In this document: positions 47,001 to 56,504 of the stretch, in pieces
Layout: every line of letters begins with the position of its first letter
Position numbering within the stretch: position 1 is the first letter of the stretch
Assembly: GCA_017979445.1 (NCBI GenBank)
Contig: CM030718.1
Coordinates: 26,035,021-26,099,020 of the forward strand
From: Akebia trifoliata
Taxonomy: Eukaryota > Streptophyta > Magnoliopsida > Ranunculales > Lardizabalaceae
DNA: 64,000 bases
Direction of reading: 5' to 3'
The notes under the pieces: model-generated
Told to the model about the DNA's origin: nothing
The model's database searches: none
Seen by the model: the letters and a program-made list of their open reading frames with translations, nothing else
Made by a program: the position numbers and the translations under genes

Positions 47001-49102
47001 TAATTGTGTCTCAACAAAATGAGGGCAAGGGGGTAATTATCTATTTGTGAGGACCAAGGGTGACTAAAAGTCAAGAGTAGAAAAAGAATACAATTTCCAA
47101 CAGACTAAGGTTGCAAAATTAATGAAGATTTGATGCATGAGTAAAATTGGCAAGTAGTTGGACTTTATTGAGGAAAAAATAATTAAGAGAGGGATTAAGG
47201 GGTAATTTTCCTAAGCAAATCTAGAGCACTCAAGTGCACTGATCCCCAACAAAACTGCCTAATCGAATGGGCCTTGGGTGAATGAAGTTCCGTGTAAAAA
47301 TGCATGAGTCGATGACTCACTTAAGGCTTAGTGCAAACTTTCCTAGGGCCATAAGTGACCCAAGGCCCGAATGAAAATCAACCTAGGCCATGGGTGACCA
47401 TCGCCCTAGCTTTGTTTTAAGCTTTTAAAACACTATTTGAAGAGTTAGGCTCCATTGTGGTGGGCCCCACTAGATTAAATTGAAAATTTTGAATCGGGCT
47501 TCAGTTTACTGGATTTCGATAGCTCTCAGGCTCGGTCCAGACAAATTGGGGTGTCTACACAAACAATTGGACAAAACTTATGAAGTAGATCTAATTGATG
47601 TCAAACTTGTGTTGTGGTATACTTTAACAACTCTTGAATATTTGTTTTGCATTGCAGCCCTTTGCCAATAGATTCATAACTGTTTTAATTTTTTATGATC
47701 TTTATTTTGTTAGTCAATAGGTACCATTTTGCTTTACTAATGCTTGAGTAGCTAGTGCAATTCATGAAGTTGATTTTGGTATTGGTTTTAGATCTTCGGG
47801 CATTTCTTAACTTTTGTCAACTTCTGAGATAATTCCAAGGGACAACAAATGGATAAATGAAGAGTGGAAACATTTGTTAATTCAAGGAGACTTCCTTTAG
47901 ATATTCAAAATGGGTAAATTACCATGTTGATGCAGTTGATAATCTCAGAGTCAGAGCAATATGAAAAGTTATGGTGTGATTTTCTCGTGGAAATGTTTTC
48001 TTAGCAAACAATATAACTCTCTTATAAGGAAATAATAATACTCTTAATACAAGTAAAATATATGTGAGAGATTTTAGGTGTAAAGGGTAGAGATCTATGG
48101 TGGATGGGAGAGAAAAGTGAGAAATTTTAAGGATTATGTGTTTTATTGCTTATATATAAGCTTGTCCTTACTGAGAAAGATTATAATTCACTTGTTGTAA
48201 GAAAATACTTTAATTGAATTGGATATATTATTGTATAGAACTACGCTTTTTAATACAGAGGAGCAACCAAGTATGCAATCCACATTTCATATCTTCAACA
48301 CTGCCCCTCAAGTTGTAGGCTTGGAGCAGTAATGGTGATGATGCCCAACTTGGCAACAACTACTCATAATGGTGACGATGCCCATGATCACATCAACCTA
48401 CTTTTAGAAAAGAAGATTTCTAATATCAAATCATGATTGTGTTAACCAAATAAATAAATTAGATTATGAAAGATGGATTATACTAACTCTCTTTCGCGAG
48501 GAATTTTTTATAGAACATTAAAGTAAAGGGTAACACTGCTTTCCGTGTTCTATGTGTTGATGTGTACCAACATGGCTTAAATCCTAAACTGTCGTGTCCT
48601 TGTTACATAGTTTGTAGCAATGCAGAAGTCTCTCATGGGGAAAGTGTGCATCAATATGTGGATATGTGTGTGTGTTTGTTTTGTGAGGCAGCTAGTCATG
48701 AATATATAATGTGAGCTCTTAACAAAGCTTGTTGTACATATGGTTTAGTTTTATTCTTTATTTAGTTAAAAGTCGTGCTGGAGTGACCTCAAGATTGTAC
48801 TTCATATCACACATCCTGACCTAAAAGTGTGTAGGAACCTTAGATGCTTTTTGACTTGTATCTCGATGAAAACATCTATGATTCCTACACACTTCACGTC
48901 AGGAGGTGCGATATGAAATACAATCTTAAGCATTATTCTTCAATTAATTATGATGTCAGTTTACCTTTGAGAATATTTGGTTTTTGGGTTCTCAAGCTAT
49001 CCTCGCCCGTCCCGTCCCCTTCCGAATTCTTCGACTTTGTTGTGTTCTCATCATGGGTCGTCGTGTGGATATGCAGGTGTGGTTGGCTTGACTCCAGTTT
49101 AA
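41052..49102 (+). CDS. CSD2: Chloroplast Cu/Zn superoxide dismutase (8 exons, 218 aa)
   Basis: Converts superoxide to O2 and H2O2 in the stroma. Exons: 41052-41322, 41429-41490, 41572-41611, 41707-41802, 41894-41925, 42748-42823, 42983-43036, 49077-49102; introns are GT-AG and phases agree (657 bases). Residues 1-64 are a Ser/Thr-rich, acid-poor transit peptide; the mature part starts near [10 protein letters not shown] and is 154 residues, as in the spinach enzyme. Copper ligands His110, His112, His127 and His184; zinc ligands His127, His135, His144 and Asp147; disulfide Cys121-Cys210; active-site Arg207: all present. The last exon encodes only the final residues (VVGLTPV) after a 6,040-bp intron filled with LTRs. 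A miR398-type site lies in exon 4. Translation upstream of 41052 has no ATG in frame. Confidence 0.93.
41765..41786 (+). promoter_or_regulatory. miR398-type target site in CSD2 exon 4
   Basis: TGCGGGTGACCTGGGAAACATA is complementary, with a one-base bulge and a few wobbles, to the miR398 sequence known from other plants. miR398 is known to repress plastid and cytosolic Cu/Zn SOD mRNAs at low copper. The site falls on codons for RHAGDLGNI, so protein constraint alone could keep it. Confidence 0.75.
43170..45279 (+). mobile_element. Long LTR in CSD2 intron 7, forward orientation
   Basis: Begins TGGAGACACCCCAATTTTCC and ends GTATTTACA, and follows the LTR at 2752-4981 through its length (ordered matches such as GACCTTTAAGCCCAT-type and TTCCATG-AAATTGACT segments). 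TGATAA occurs on both sides but with two extra A residues, so the duplication is imperfect. No coding frame. Confidence 0.7.
45303..47559 (-). mobile_element. Long LTR in CSD2 intron 7, reverse orientation
   Basis: On the plus strand it begins TGTAGATATTAGAGG and ends AAATTGGGGTGTCTACA. CAAAT before and CAAAC after form a 5-bp duplication with one mismatch. Only 23 bp separate it from the forward LTR, so the two face each other. Confidence 0.8.
47920..48312 (-). mobile_element. Copia 3' LTR with polypurine tract, minus strand
   Basis: Read on the minus strand: ACTTGAGGGGCAG followed by TGTTGAAGATATGAAATG, the usual purine-tract/LTR junction of Copia elements (LTR edge at 48300). The far end near 47920 is approximate. 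A short internal piece continues to about 48440. Confidence 0.6.
48791..48928. repeat. Hairpin element with conserved loop, CSD2 intron 7
   Basis: AAGATTGTACTTCATATC faces GATATGAAATACAATCTT; the centre is CCTTAGATGC and CATCTATGATTCC around TGTATCTCGATGAAAA. It ends about 150 bp before the last exon. Loop relatives at 10761-10932 and 50747-50917. Confidence 0.65.
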
Positions 49103-49639
49103 GCTCTTCACTCTAAAAGATGGTAACTACATGCTTTGTTTTGCAATTTGATTATATAGATAGAGAGCTCGATGTTCTTTCCAAATTCAGGAAAAAAAAG
49201 TGTGTAGTTGGAATTTGCATGGACATCGATCGTGGATTTAAATACTCTCGTCCCAATAAAGTTAAGAATTAGTATGTTCGCTTTGTGAATGTTGAAGACC
49301 TGACTATGACTCTTGAATGCATTAACATTAGACCATGACTATATTTATTTATCTGATTTTTTTAAAAGAGTTGTGCGCTCTTTGTATGCTCCCTGACGTG
49401 ACAATGCATAAAACCATAGATTATTTTCTTCAAGATACACAAGGATAAAAGATCTGCCACATCAGAAAGCGTCAGTCTATCATTAATCTTTTGAAAAAAG
49501 ATGGTTCTATGGCATTGGGATGACCTTCGACGAAAAATATCACTGCCCTTTTGAATGCTCTTGATCCCAAGATAATCATGGAATTTGGTGGTGGGACCTA
49601 TTGTTGTATCAAACAGATGGTATCAAAAACAGGTGATGG
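49103..49639. other. CSD2 3' flank
   Basis: No further gene. 49380-49490 holds a weak member of the hairpin family (AACCATAGATTATTTTCTTC, GATACACAAGG). No polyadenylation signal could be chosen with confidence. Confidence 0.35.
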
Positions 49640-50115
49640 ATCTAGGGCATAAAATGGGTCGGATTTTATCCAAGTGATACAAATTTAGTGGGTTTGGATT
49701 ATAGGAGTAGATCCGAATAAAAATATGGGTTGATGTCCCTTGTCCCTAGTTGGATACAGATATGTCCCTCTATCTGCCCTAGATCCAAATGTATTACTTT
49801 AAAAACTTGATGTTTTTGAAAATATATTTTATTTACTATTTCAATGGAACATGAATTCTTATAAAATAAATGAATTATAATAGTAACATATAATAATATA
49901 GAAATTATAAAAGAAATATAGCAAAAAATAAAAGGTTGAACGATCCAAAATTATCCAACCCTATTGACACGAATCAAAAAATTCGGTTGGAATCCAGTCT
50001 AATGAAAATAATATGGTTCGGATATGATTTTAGGTAATAAGATCCAAGTTGGATTTGGATCCGAATCGGATATGGATATGCACATATCCAACTTAAACCT
50101 GATTCATTTTAAACC
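49640..50115. mobile_element. hAT-like AT-rich MITE
   Basis: TAGGGCATAAAATGGGTCGG at the left and CCTGATTCATTTTAAACCTTA at the right; internal GGATTTTATCC and ATATCCGATTCGG-type words are shared with 26447-26970. Target duplication not resolved. Confidence 0.5.
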
Positions 50116-50499
50116 TTAAATGGACTGTTAACTAGCCCCCACAAGAAGCAAAATTGTGAGAAATTAACAAGGAAATGAGTGCTAGTCGACTCATCAATCA
50201 TCAATCCTTAGTTTACAATGTGGACCAGAGAGTGACTTCATCATCTAATCTTAATGCCTCTTTTGACTCTTATATAGCCGACTTTCCTAAAATTTTCCTC
50301 CTTCGTTCACAATTGATCGAGTGTTATATATCTTATCTTAATAGCTCGTTTGACTATCATAGCCGACCTAATTCCACTTGACTTTCTTAGGGTTGACAAT
50401 TCTTTTCTTCTCTCCCGCAAAATACGTTGTTCATCCTTCTTATTACTGATCTCCATCTTCATGGGTTTATAATTTAATAGAGTTGCTATTGCCCCCATC

Positions 50500-50600
50500 A
50501 ACTTTTACTAATGCCATGCCAATTCCTATGTAAATCACCAAGAATTGATTATAGTTGGTGCTGCGTTAGTAAAAGTTGGTGTGGCAATAATAAAAATGAT
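50500..50600. repeat. Short inverted repeat, MITE ends
   Basis: CATCAACTTTTACTAATGCC and TTAGTAAAAGTTGGTGTGGC face each other over about 100 bp; the same arms form the outer ends of the MITE at 40229-40825. Confidence 0.55.
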
Positions 50601-50746
50601 TTCGATCGATCTTGGCACACGATAAAAATCTGCCACCTTTAACATTGGTACCCACTTAATCCATTTTGACTCAACCAATCCAATTTAACTAGGTTGGTAA
50701 ATACCATTCAAACCACTTTCAACATCAATTAAAATATATATGAGTT

Positions 50747-50917
50747 ATGCTGGGGTGACACAGGATTAACTGTGATTCTCACAAATCGGACGTGGAGATG
50801 CGTACATAATCGTAGATGATTTTTACTTGTATTGCGAGGAAACACATCTATGGTTATATGCACATCTCACGTCAAAATTGTGAGAATCGCAATAAATACC
50901 CTGTGTAACCTCAGCAT
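50747..50917. repeat. Hairpin element with conserved loop, next to the array
   Basis: ATGCTGGGGTGACACAGG faces CTGTGTAACCTCAGCAT; GTGATTCTCACAA faces TTGTGAGAATCGC; the centre contains TTGTATTGCGAGGAAA and CATCTATGGTT. A (TA)n tract directly follows and starts the palindromic array. Confidence 0.65.
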
Positions 50918-50927
50918 ATATATATAT

Positions 50928-51466
50928 GGGTCCCGTTCCTCATCCTAAGCTTTACCCTACACTCTAACAAATGTGTTTTGTCCTACATGGGTTAGAAGTT
51001 TTGGAATGGGCTGATTTTTGGTGAGGTTGATCTCTATGGTGAGGAGATCATCCTCACCAAAAATCAGCCCATTCCAAAACTTCTAACCCCATAAAAAATG
51101 GTTTACAAAAAATGGATGGTCCACGATTTTTCAACTTGTAAACATGGGGCTAAAAATTTCGGAATGGGCTAATTTTTGGTGAGAATGATCTTCTAATCAT
51201 AGAGATCATCCTCACCAAAAATCAGCCCATTCCAAAACTTCTAACCCCATAAAAAATGGTTTACAAAAAATGGACGGTCCACGATTTTTCAACTTGTAAA
51301 CATGGGGCTAAAAATTTCGGAATTGGCTAATTTTTTGTGAGAATGATCTTCTAATCATAGAGATCGTCCTCACCAAAAATCAGCCCATTCCAAAACTTCT
51401 AACCCATGCAGGACAAAACACGTTTGTTAAAATGTAGGGTAAAGCTTAGGGTGTTGAACATTTCTC
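50928..51466. mobile_element. (TA)n element 4 (539 bp, one extra internal module)
   Basis: Starts GGGTCCCGTTCCTCATCC and ends, inverted, GAGAAATGTTCAACACCC. A 158-bp unit (spacer plus one hairpin) starting at TTCTAACCCC is present twice, at 51081 and 51239. This gives three core hairpins where full-length relatives have two. Confidence 0.8.
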
Positions 51467-51475
51467 ATATATATA

Positions 51476-51852
51476 GGGGGCGTTCAATGGCCAACTTTTT
51501 AGCAAACTTTTTGGCAAAACATTTTTCAAAACATGAGTTAGAGGTTTTGGAATGGGCTGATTTTTGGCAAGGATGATCTCTACGGTGAGGAGATCATCAT
51601 CACCAAAAATCAGCCCATTCCAAAACTTCTAACCCCATCAAAAACAGTTTACAAAAAATGGACGGTCCACGATTTTTCAGCTGGTAAACATGGTTTAGAA
51701 GTTTTGGAATGGGCTGATTTTTGGTGAGGATAATCTACTCACCGTAGAGATCATCCTCACCAAAAATCAGCCCATTCCAAAACCTCTAACCCATGTTTTG
51801 AAAAATGTTTTGCCAAAAAGTTTGCTAAAAAGTTTGCCCTTGAACGCTACCC
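51476..51852. mobile_element. (TA)n element 5 (377 bp, GGCC subfamily)
   Basis: Tips GGGGGCGTTCAATGGCCAAC and, inverted, GGGTAGCGTTCAAGGGC. Subterminal TTGGCAAAACATTTTTC and TTTCAAAACATGAGTTAGAG, then the shared core in both arms. Confidence 0.8.
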
Positions 51853-51873
51853 ATATATATATATATATATATA

Positions 51874-52254
51874 GGTCCCGTTCAGCACCCTAAGTTTTAC
51901 CACACACTTTAACAAACGTGTTTTGTCTTACATGGGTTAGAAGTTTTGGAATGAGCTGATTTTTGGTGAGGATGATCTCTATGGTGAGGAGATCATCCTC
52001 ACCAAAAATCAGCTCATTCCAAAACTTCTAACCCCATCATAAATGATTTACAAAAAATGGACGGTCCACAATTTTTCAACATGTAAACATGGGGCTAAAC
52101 ATTTTGGAATGGGCTGATTTTTGGGGAGGATGATCTTCTAATCATAGAGATCATCCTCACCAAAAATCAGCCCAATCCAAAACTTATAACCCATGTAGGA
52201 CAAAAAATATTTGTTAAAATGTGTGGTAAAACTTAGGGTGCTGAACATTTCCCC
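51874..52254. mobile_element. (TA)n element 6 (381 bp, CACCC subfamily)
   Basis: Tips GGTCCCGTTCAGCACCC and, inverted, GGGGAAATGTTCAGCACCC; subterminal TAAGTTTTACCACACAC. The right-arm hairpin carries the diagnostic CTTCTAATCATAGAG loop. Confidence 0.8.
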
Positions 52255-52259
52255 ATATA

Positions 52260-52539
52260 AGTGGTAAAACTTAGAAGATCCTCCTCAACAAAAATCAACT
52301 TATTCCGAAATTTCTAACCCTATGTTTACAAGTTGAAAACTCGTGGACCATCCATTTTTTGTAAACCATTTTTTATGGGGTTAGAAATTTTGGAATGTGC
52401 TGATTTTTGGTGAGGATGATCTCCTCATCACAGAGATCATCCTCACCAAAAATCAGCCCATTCCAAAACTTCTAACCCATCTAAGACAAAACACGTTTGC
52501 TAAAGTGTGTGGTAAAACTTAGGGTGCTGAACGGGACCC
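52260..52539. mobile_element. (TA)n element 7, left arm truncated
   Basis: The left end is reduced to GTGGTAAAACTTAG; the right arm is complete and ends GCTGAACGGGACC. The orientation is reversed relative to element 6, with the GTCCCGTTC end on the right. Confidence 0.7.
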
Positions 52540-52544
52540 TATAT

Positions 52545-52924
52545 GGGAAATGTTCAGCACCCTAAGTTTTACCACACACTTTAACAAACGTTTTTTGTCC
52601 TACATGGGTTAAAAGTTTTGGAATAGGCTGATTTTTGGTGAGGATGATCTCTATGATTAGAAGATCATCCTCCCCAAAAATCAGCCCATTCCGAAATGTT
52701 TAGCCCCATGTTTACACGTTGAAAAATCGTGGACCGTCCATTTTTTGTAAACCATCTTTGATGGGGTTAGAAGTTTTGGAATGAGCTGATTTTTGGTGAG
52801 GATGATCTCCTCACCATAGAGATCATCCTCACCAAAAATCAGCCCATTCCGAAACTTCTAACCCATGTAGGACAAAACGCATTTGTTAAAGTGTGTGGTA
52901 AAACTTAGGGTGCCGAACGGGACC
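52545..52924. mobile_element. (TA)n element 8 (380 bp)
   Basis: Tips GGGAAATGTTCAGCACCC and, inverted, GGTCCCGTTCGGCACCC; reverse orientation of the CACCC subfamily. Nearly identical to the inverse of element 9. Confidence 0.8.
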
Positions 52925-52936
52925 ATATATATATAT

Positions 52937-53318
52937 GGTCCCGTTCGGCACCCTAAGTTTTACCACACACTTTAACAAATGCGTTTTGTCCTACATGGGT
53001 TAGAAGTTTCGGAATGGGCTGATTTTTGGTGAGGATGATCTCTATGGTGAGGAGATCATCCTCACCAAAAATCAGCTCATTCCAAAACTTCTAACCCCAT
53101 CAAAAATGATTTACAAAAAATGGACGGTCCACAATTTTTCAACTTGTAAACATGGGGCTAAACATTTCGGAATGGGCTGATTTTTGGGGAGGATGATCTT
53201 CTAATCATAGAGATCATTCTCACCAAAAATCAGCCCATTCCAAAACTTCTAACCCATGTAGGACAAAAAAACGTTTGTTAAAGTGTGTGGTAAAACTTAG
53301 GGTGCTGAACATTTCCCC
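52937..53318. mobile_element. (TA)n element 9 (382 bp)
   Basis: Tips GGTCCCGTTCGGCACCC and, inverted, GGGGAAATGTTCAGCACC. Separated from element 8 by 12 bp of AT repeat and pointing away from it. Confidence 0.8.
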
Positions 53319-53329
53319 ATATATATATA

Positions 53330-53708
53330 GGTCAGGTTCAAACGACAACCATTTCAACACACATATAGACAACGTGTTTTGTCTTATATGGGAAAAAATG
53401 TTTGGAATGGGCTGATTTTTTGTGAGGATGATCTCTGTGGTGAGGAGATCATCTTTGCCAAAAATCAGCTCATTATGAAACTTCTAGACCGTCCAATTTT
53501 TATTGAAAAATTATAGACCGTCCAATTTTTGTAAATCAATTTTGATGGGGTTACAAGTTTTGGAATGGGATGATTTTTTGCCAGGATGATCCCCTCATCA
53601 CAGAGATCATCCTCACAAAAAATCAGCCCATTCCAAACATTTTTGCCCATATAAGACAAACACGTTGTCTATATGTGTATTGCAATGTGTGTTGCAGGAA
53701 CCCGACCC
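53330..53708. mobile_element. (TA)n element 10 (379 bp, TATATGGG subfamily)
   Basis: Tips GGTCAGGTTCAAACGAC and, inverted, GGGTCGGGTTCCTGCAAC. Subterminal GTTTTGTCTTATATGGG links it to elements 1 and 2, with ATTTTTTGTGAGGATGATC in place of the usual ATTTTTGGTGAGG. Confidence 0.8.
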
Positions 53709-53725
53709 TATATATATATATAAAA

Positions 53726-54103
53726 GGTCCCGTTATTTGGCCAACAGTTTGGCAAAATTTTGGCAAACACTTTTTCAAAACATGGGTTAGAGGTCTTGGA
53801 ATGGGCTGATTTTTGGTGAGGATGATCTCTACGGTGAGGAGATCATCCTCACCAAAAATCAGCTCATTCCAAAACTTCTAGCCCCAGTTTACAAGTTGAA
53901 AAATCGTGAACCGTCCATTTTTTGTAAATCATTTTTGATGGGGTTAGAAGTTTTGGAATGGGCTGATTTTTGGTGATGATGATATCCTCACCATAGAGAT
54001 CATCCTCACCAAAAATCAGCCCAGTCCAAGACCTCTAACCCATGTTTTGAAAAATGTGTTTGCCAAAATGTTTTGCCAAATTGTTGGCCAAATAACGCTA
54101 CCC
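53726..54103. mobile_element. (TA)n element 11 (378 bp, GGCC subfamily)
   Basis: Tips GGTCCCGTTATTTGGCC and, inverted, GGGTAGCGTTATTTGGCC; subterminal and core as in element 5. Confidence 0.8.
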
Positions 54104-54120
54104 ATATATATATATATATA

Positions 54121-54316
54121 GGGTGGCGTTCAAGGGCCAACTTTTTAGTAAACTTTTTGGCAAAACATTTTTCAAAACATGGGTTAGAGGTTTTGGAATG
54201 GGCTGATTTTTGGTGATGATAATCTCCTCACCGTAGAGATCATCCTTACCAAAAATCAGCCCATTCCAAAACCTCTAACCCATGTTTTGCCAAAAAGTTG
54301 GCCCTTGAACGCCCCC
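54121..54316. mobile_element. (TA)n element 12 (196 bp, single hairpin)
   Basis: Tips GGGTGGCGTTCAAGGGCC and, inverted, GGGGGCGTTCAAGGGCC. Only one core hairpin remains and the central spacer is gone, as expected of a deletion between the two arms. Confidence 0.8.
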
Positions 54317-54328
54317 ATATATATATAT

Positions 54329-54553
54329 GGGACAGTTCGGCAGCCCTAAAGTTTGCCAAGTTTAGTGCCAAACATTTTTCAAAATATGGGTTAGAAGCTT
54401 TGGAATGAGCTGATTTTTTGTGAGGATGATCTCTATGGAGATCATCCTCACAAAAAATCAGCTCATTCCAAAGCTTCTAACCCAATCAAAAGTGATTTAC
54501 AAAAAATGTTTGGCACCAAACTTGGCAAACTTTAGGGCTGTCGAACCGCTCCC
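54329..54553. mobile_element. (TA)n element 13 (225 bp, variant)
   Basis: Tips GGGACAGTTCGGCAGCCC and, inverted, GGGAGCGGTTCGACAGCCC; subterminal TAAAGTTTGCCAAG is not seen in other copies. One shortened hairpin is followed by part of the spacer. Confidence 0.75.
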
Positions 54554-54571
54554 TATATATATATATATATA

Positions 54572-54952
54572 GGGTCCCGTTCGGCACCCTAAGTTTTACC
54601 ACACACTTTAACAAACGCGTTTTGTCCTACATGGGTTAGAAGTTTCGAAATGAGCTGGTTTTTGGTGAGGATGATCTCTATGCTGAGGAGATCATCCTCA
54701 CCAAAAATCAGCTCATTCCAAAACTTCTAACCCCATCAAAAATGATTTACAAAAAATGGACGGTCCACAAATTTTCAACTTGTAAACATGGGGCTAAACA
54801 TTTCGGAATGGGCTGATTTTTGGGGAGGATGATCTTCTAATCATAGAGATCATCCTCACCAAAAATCAGCCCATTCCAAAATTTCTAACCTATGTAGGAC
54901 AAAAAACGTTTGTTAAAGTGTGTGGTAAAACTTAGGGTGCTGAACATTTCCC
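54572..54952. mobile_element. (TA)n element 14 (381 bp)
   Basis: Tips GGGTCCCGTTCGGCACCC and, inverted, GGGAAATGTTCAGCACC; close relative of elements 6, 8 and 9, in the orientation of 6 and 9. Confidence 0.8.
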
Positions 54953-54975
54953 ATATATATATATATATATATATC

Positions 54976-55251
54976 CAACACCTCTGCGTCTTCTCCACTG
55001 AATCTCATGCACAGTCATTCTCCGATCTCTCTTCTTTTTTCTCTCTTTCTTTTTTTTTTCTTCTCTCTTTCTTCTTCTCCGATTTCTATTTTTATTCTTC
55101 TCCTCCTCCTCTAATATCTTTTTTCTATTCTCTCTTTGACCACCATCGGATTTTATAGAGTCGTCGAAATCGTTGGAGGATGAGGGGTGTGCAAGGAATC
55201 CCTTTGGCATGGAGTACTTAAAACAAATTTTAAATTGTTAGAGGTGCCAAT
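54976..55251. other. CT-rich spacer inside the array
   Basis: A CT-rich, low-complexity stretch unrelated to the palindromic elements. Long frames on both strands here reflect base composition. Confidence 0.4.
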
Positions 55252-55628
55252 GGGGGGCGTTCAATGGCCAACTTTTTGGCTAACTTTTTGGCAAAACATT
55301 TTTCAAAACATGAGTTAGAGGTTTTGGAATGGGCTGATTTTTGGTGAGGATGATCTCTACGGTGAGGAGATCATCCTCACTAAAAATCAGCCCATTCCAA
55401 AACTTCTAACCCATGTTTACAAGCTAAAAAATCGTGGACCGTCCATTTTTTGTAAACTGTTTTTGATGGGGTTAGAAGTTTTGGAATGGGCTGATTTTTG
55501 GTGAGGATGATCTCCTCACCGTAGAGATCATCCTCACCAAAAATCAGCCCATTCCAAAACCTCTAACCTATGTTTTGAAAAATGTTTTGCCAAAAAGTTT
55601 GCTAAAAAGTTTGCCCTTGATCGTTACC
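55252..55628. mobile_element. (TA)n element 15 (377 bp, GGCC subfamily)
   Basis: Tips GGGGGGCGTTCAATGGCC and, inverted, GGGTAACGATCAAGGGC. The right side ends in a long (TA)n tract (55629-55682); the left flank is GTGCCAAT, the only member without (TA)n on that side. Confidence 0.75.
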
Positions 55629-55636
55629 CTATATAT

Positions 55637-55682
<46 letters not shown>

Positions 55683-55689
55683 AGATTTT

Positions 55690-56504
55690 TTTTATAATTA
55701 AGACTCACTAACATTTAAAGTCTTAAAAATCCAGAGAATCGTCTTTTGGACACCTTAATAAGGTGTTATTTACACTTGAAAACATCATCTGAGTAGACTT
55801 GGATTGGTTCAAGTTTTAAATCGAAGTTCGATTTTAGACCCTACATTTCTATTGGTCCACATGTATTGAAAAACATCTTAAATTTATAAAAATATCCTCA
55901 TTGAGATATCCTTCAATACACACGTGGACCAATAGGAACGTCGCGACTCAGGAGCTCTCCAAACTTGCACTCATCAAACCATGCGCTTCTCTAGAACTTT
56001 GTATATGTTCAACATCCGTAAGATACACGTTATTTTCTTTCAGTCTCATCATGCTTTCCCACCTCAATAACGTGTTGGTTATTTATAGGAAAAGATTTCA
56101 ACTACTTTCCTTTTCTTTTCTTTTCTTTTTTTCTTTTTCAATTTTCTAAGCTATAAACCCTAAAAATGACATTTAGAAGGGAAAAAAATGCCTTTTAGAG
56201 CCATCAACGCAACTTGTCATGTATTGCCAGCCCAAATCAATTTCCTAATTTTTTTTCTGCTGAGTCAACTGTGCTAATAAACACAATATACGTGGCCATT
56301 CGGTGGTCTCCAATGCAATTTTCCTCATAAATACACACAAATGACTAACAACATACCTCACCTGTCACGCCTTCAATTGTTCACACCTATACCCATTAGC
56401 ATGAAACTTGACAATTCAAGTCGGTGGAATGTCCTCAAAGTCAAGTCAATTTGATGACTCACGAGTCAATTAGGATGACTTAATAATTTATTTATGTTTT
56501 GCTT
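55690..56504. other. Gene-free spacer
   Basis: No gene or clear repeat ends. A local inverted pair (CCACATGTATTG and CAATACACACGTGGACCAAT, about 55856-55934) could form a small hairpin. Confidence 0.3.

Noticed and set aside
54910..55210. Frames of 82 and 92 codons on opposite strands
   Set aside because: They come from (TA)n and CT-rich low-complexity sequence.
50928..55628. Regular palindromic repeats resembling a CRISPR array
   Set aside because: Repeats are several hundred bp, spacers are (TA)n, no cas genes are present and the DNA is a plant nuclear genome.
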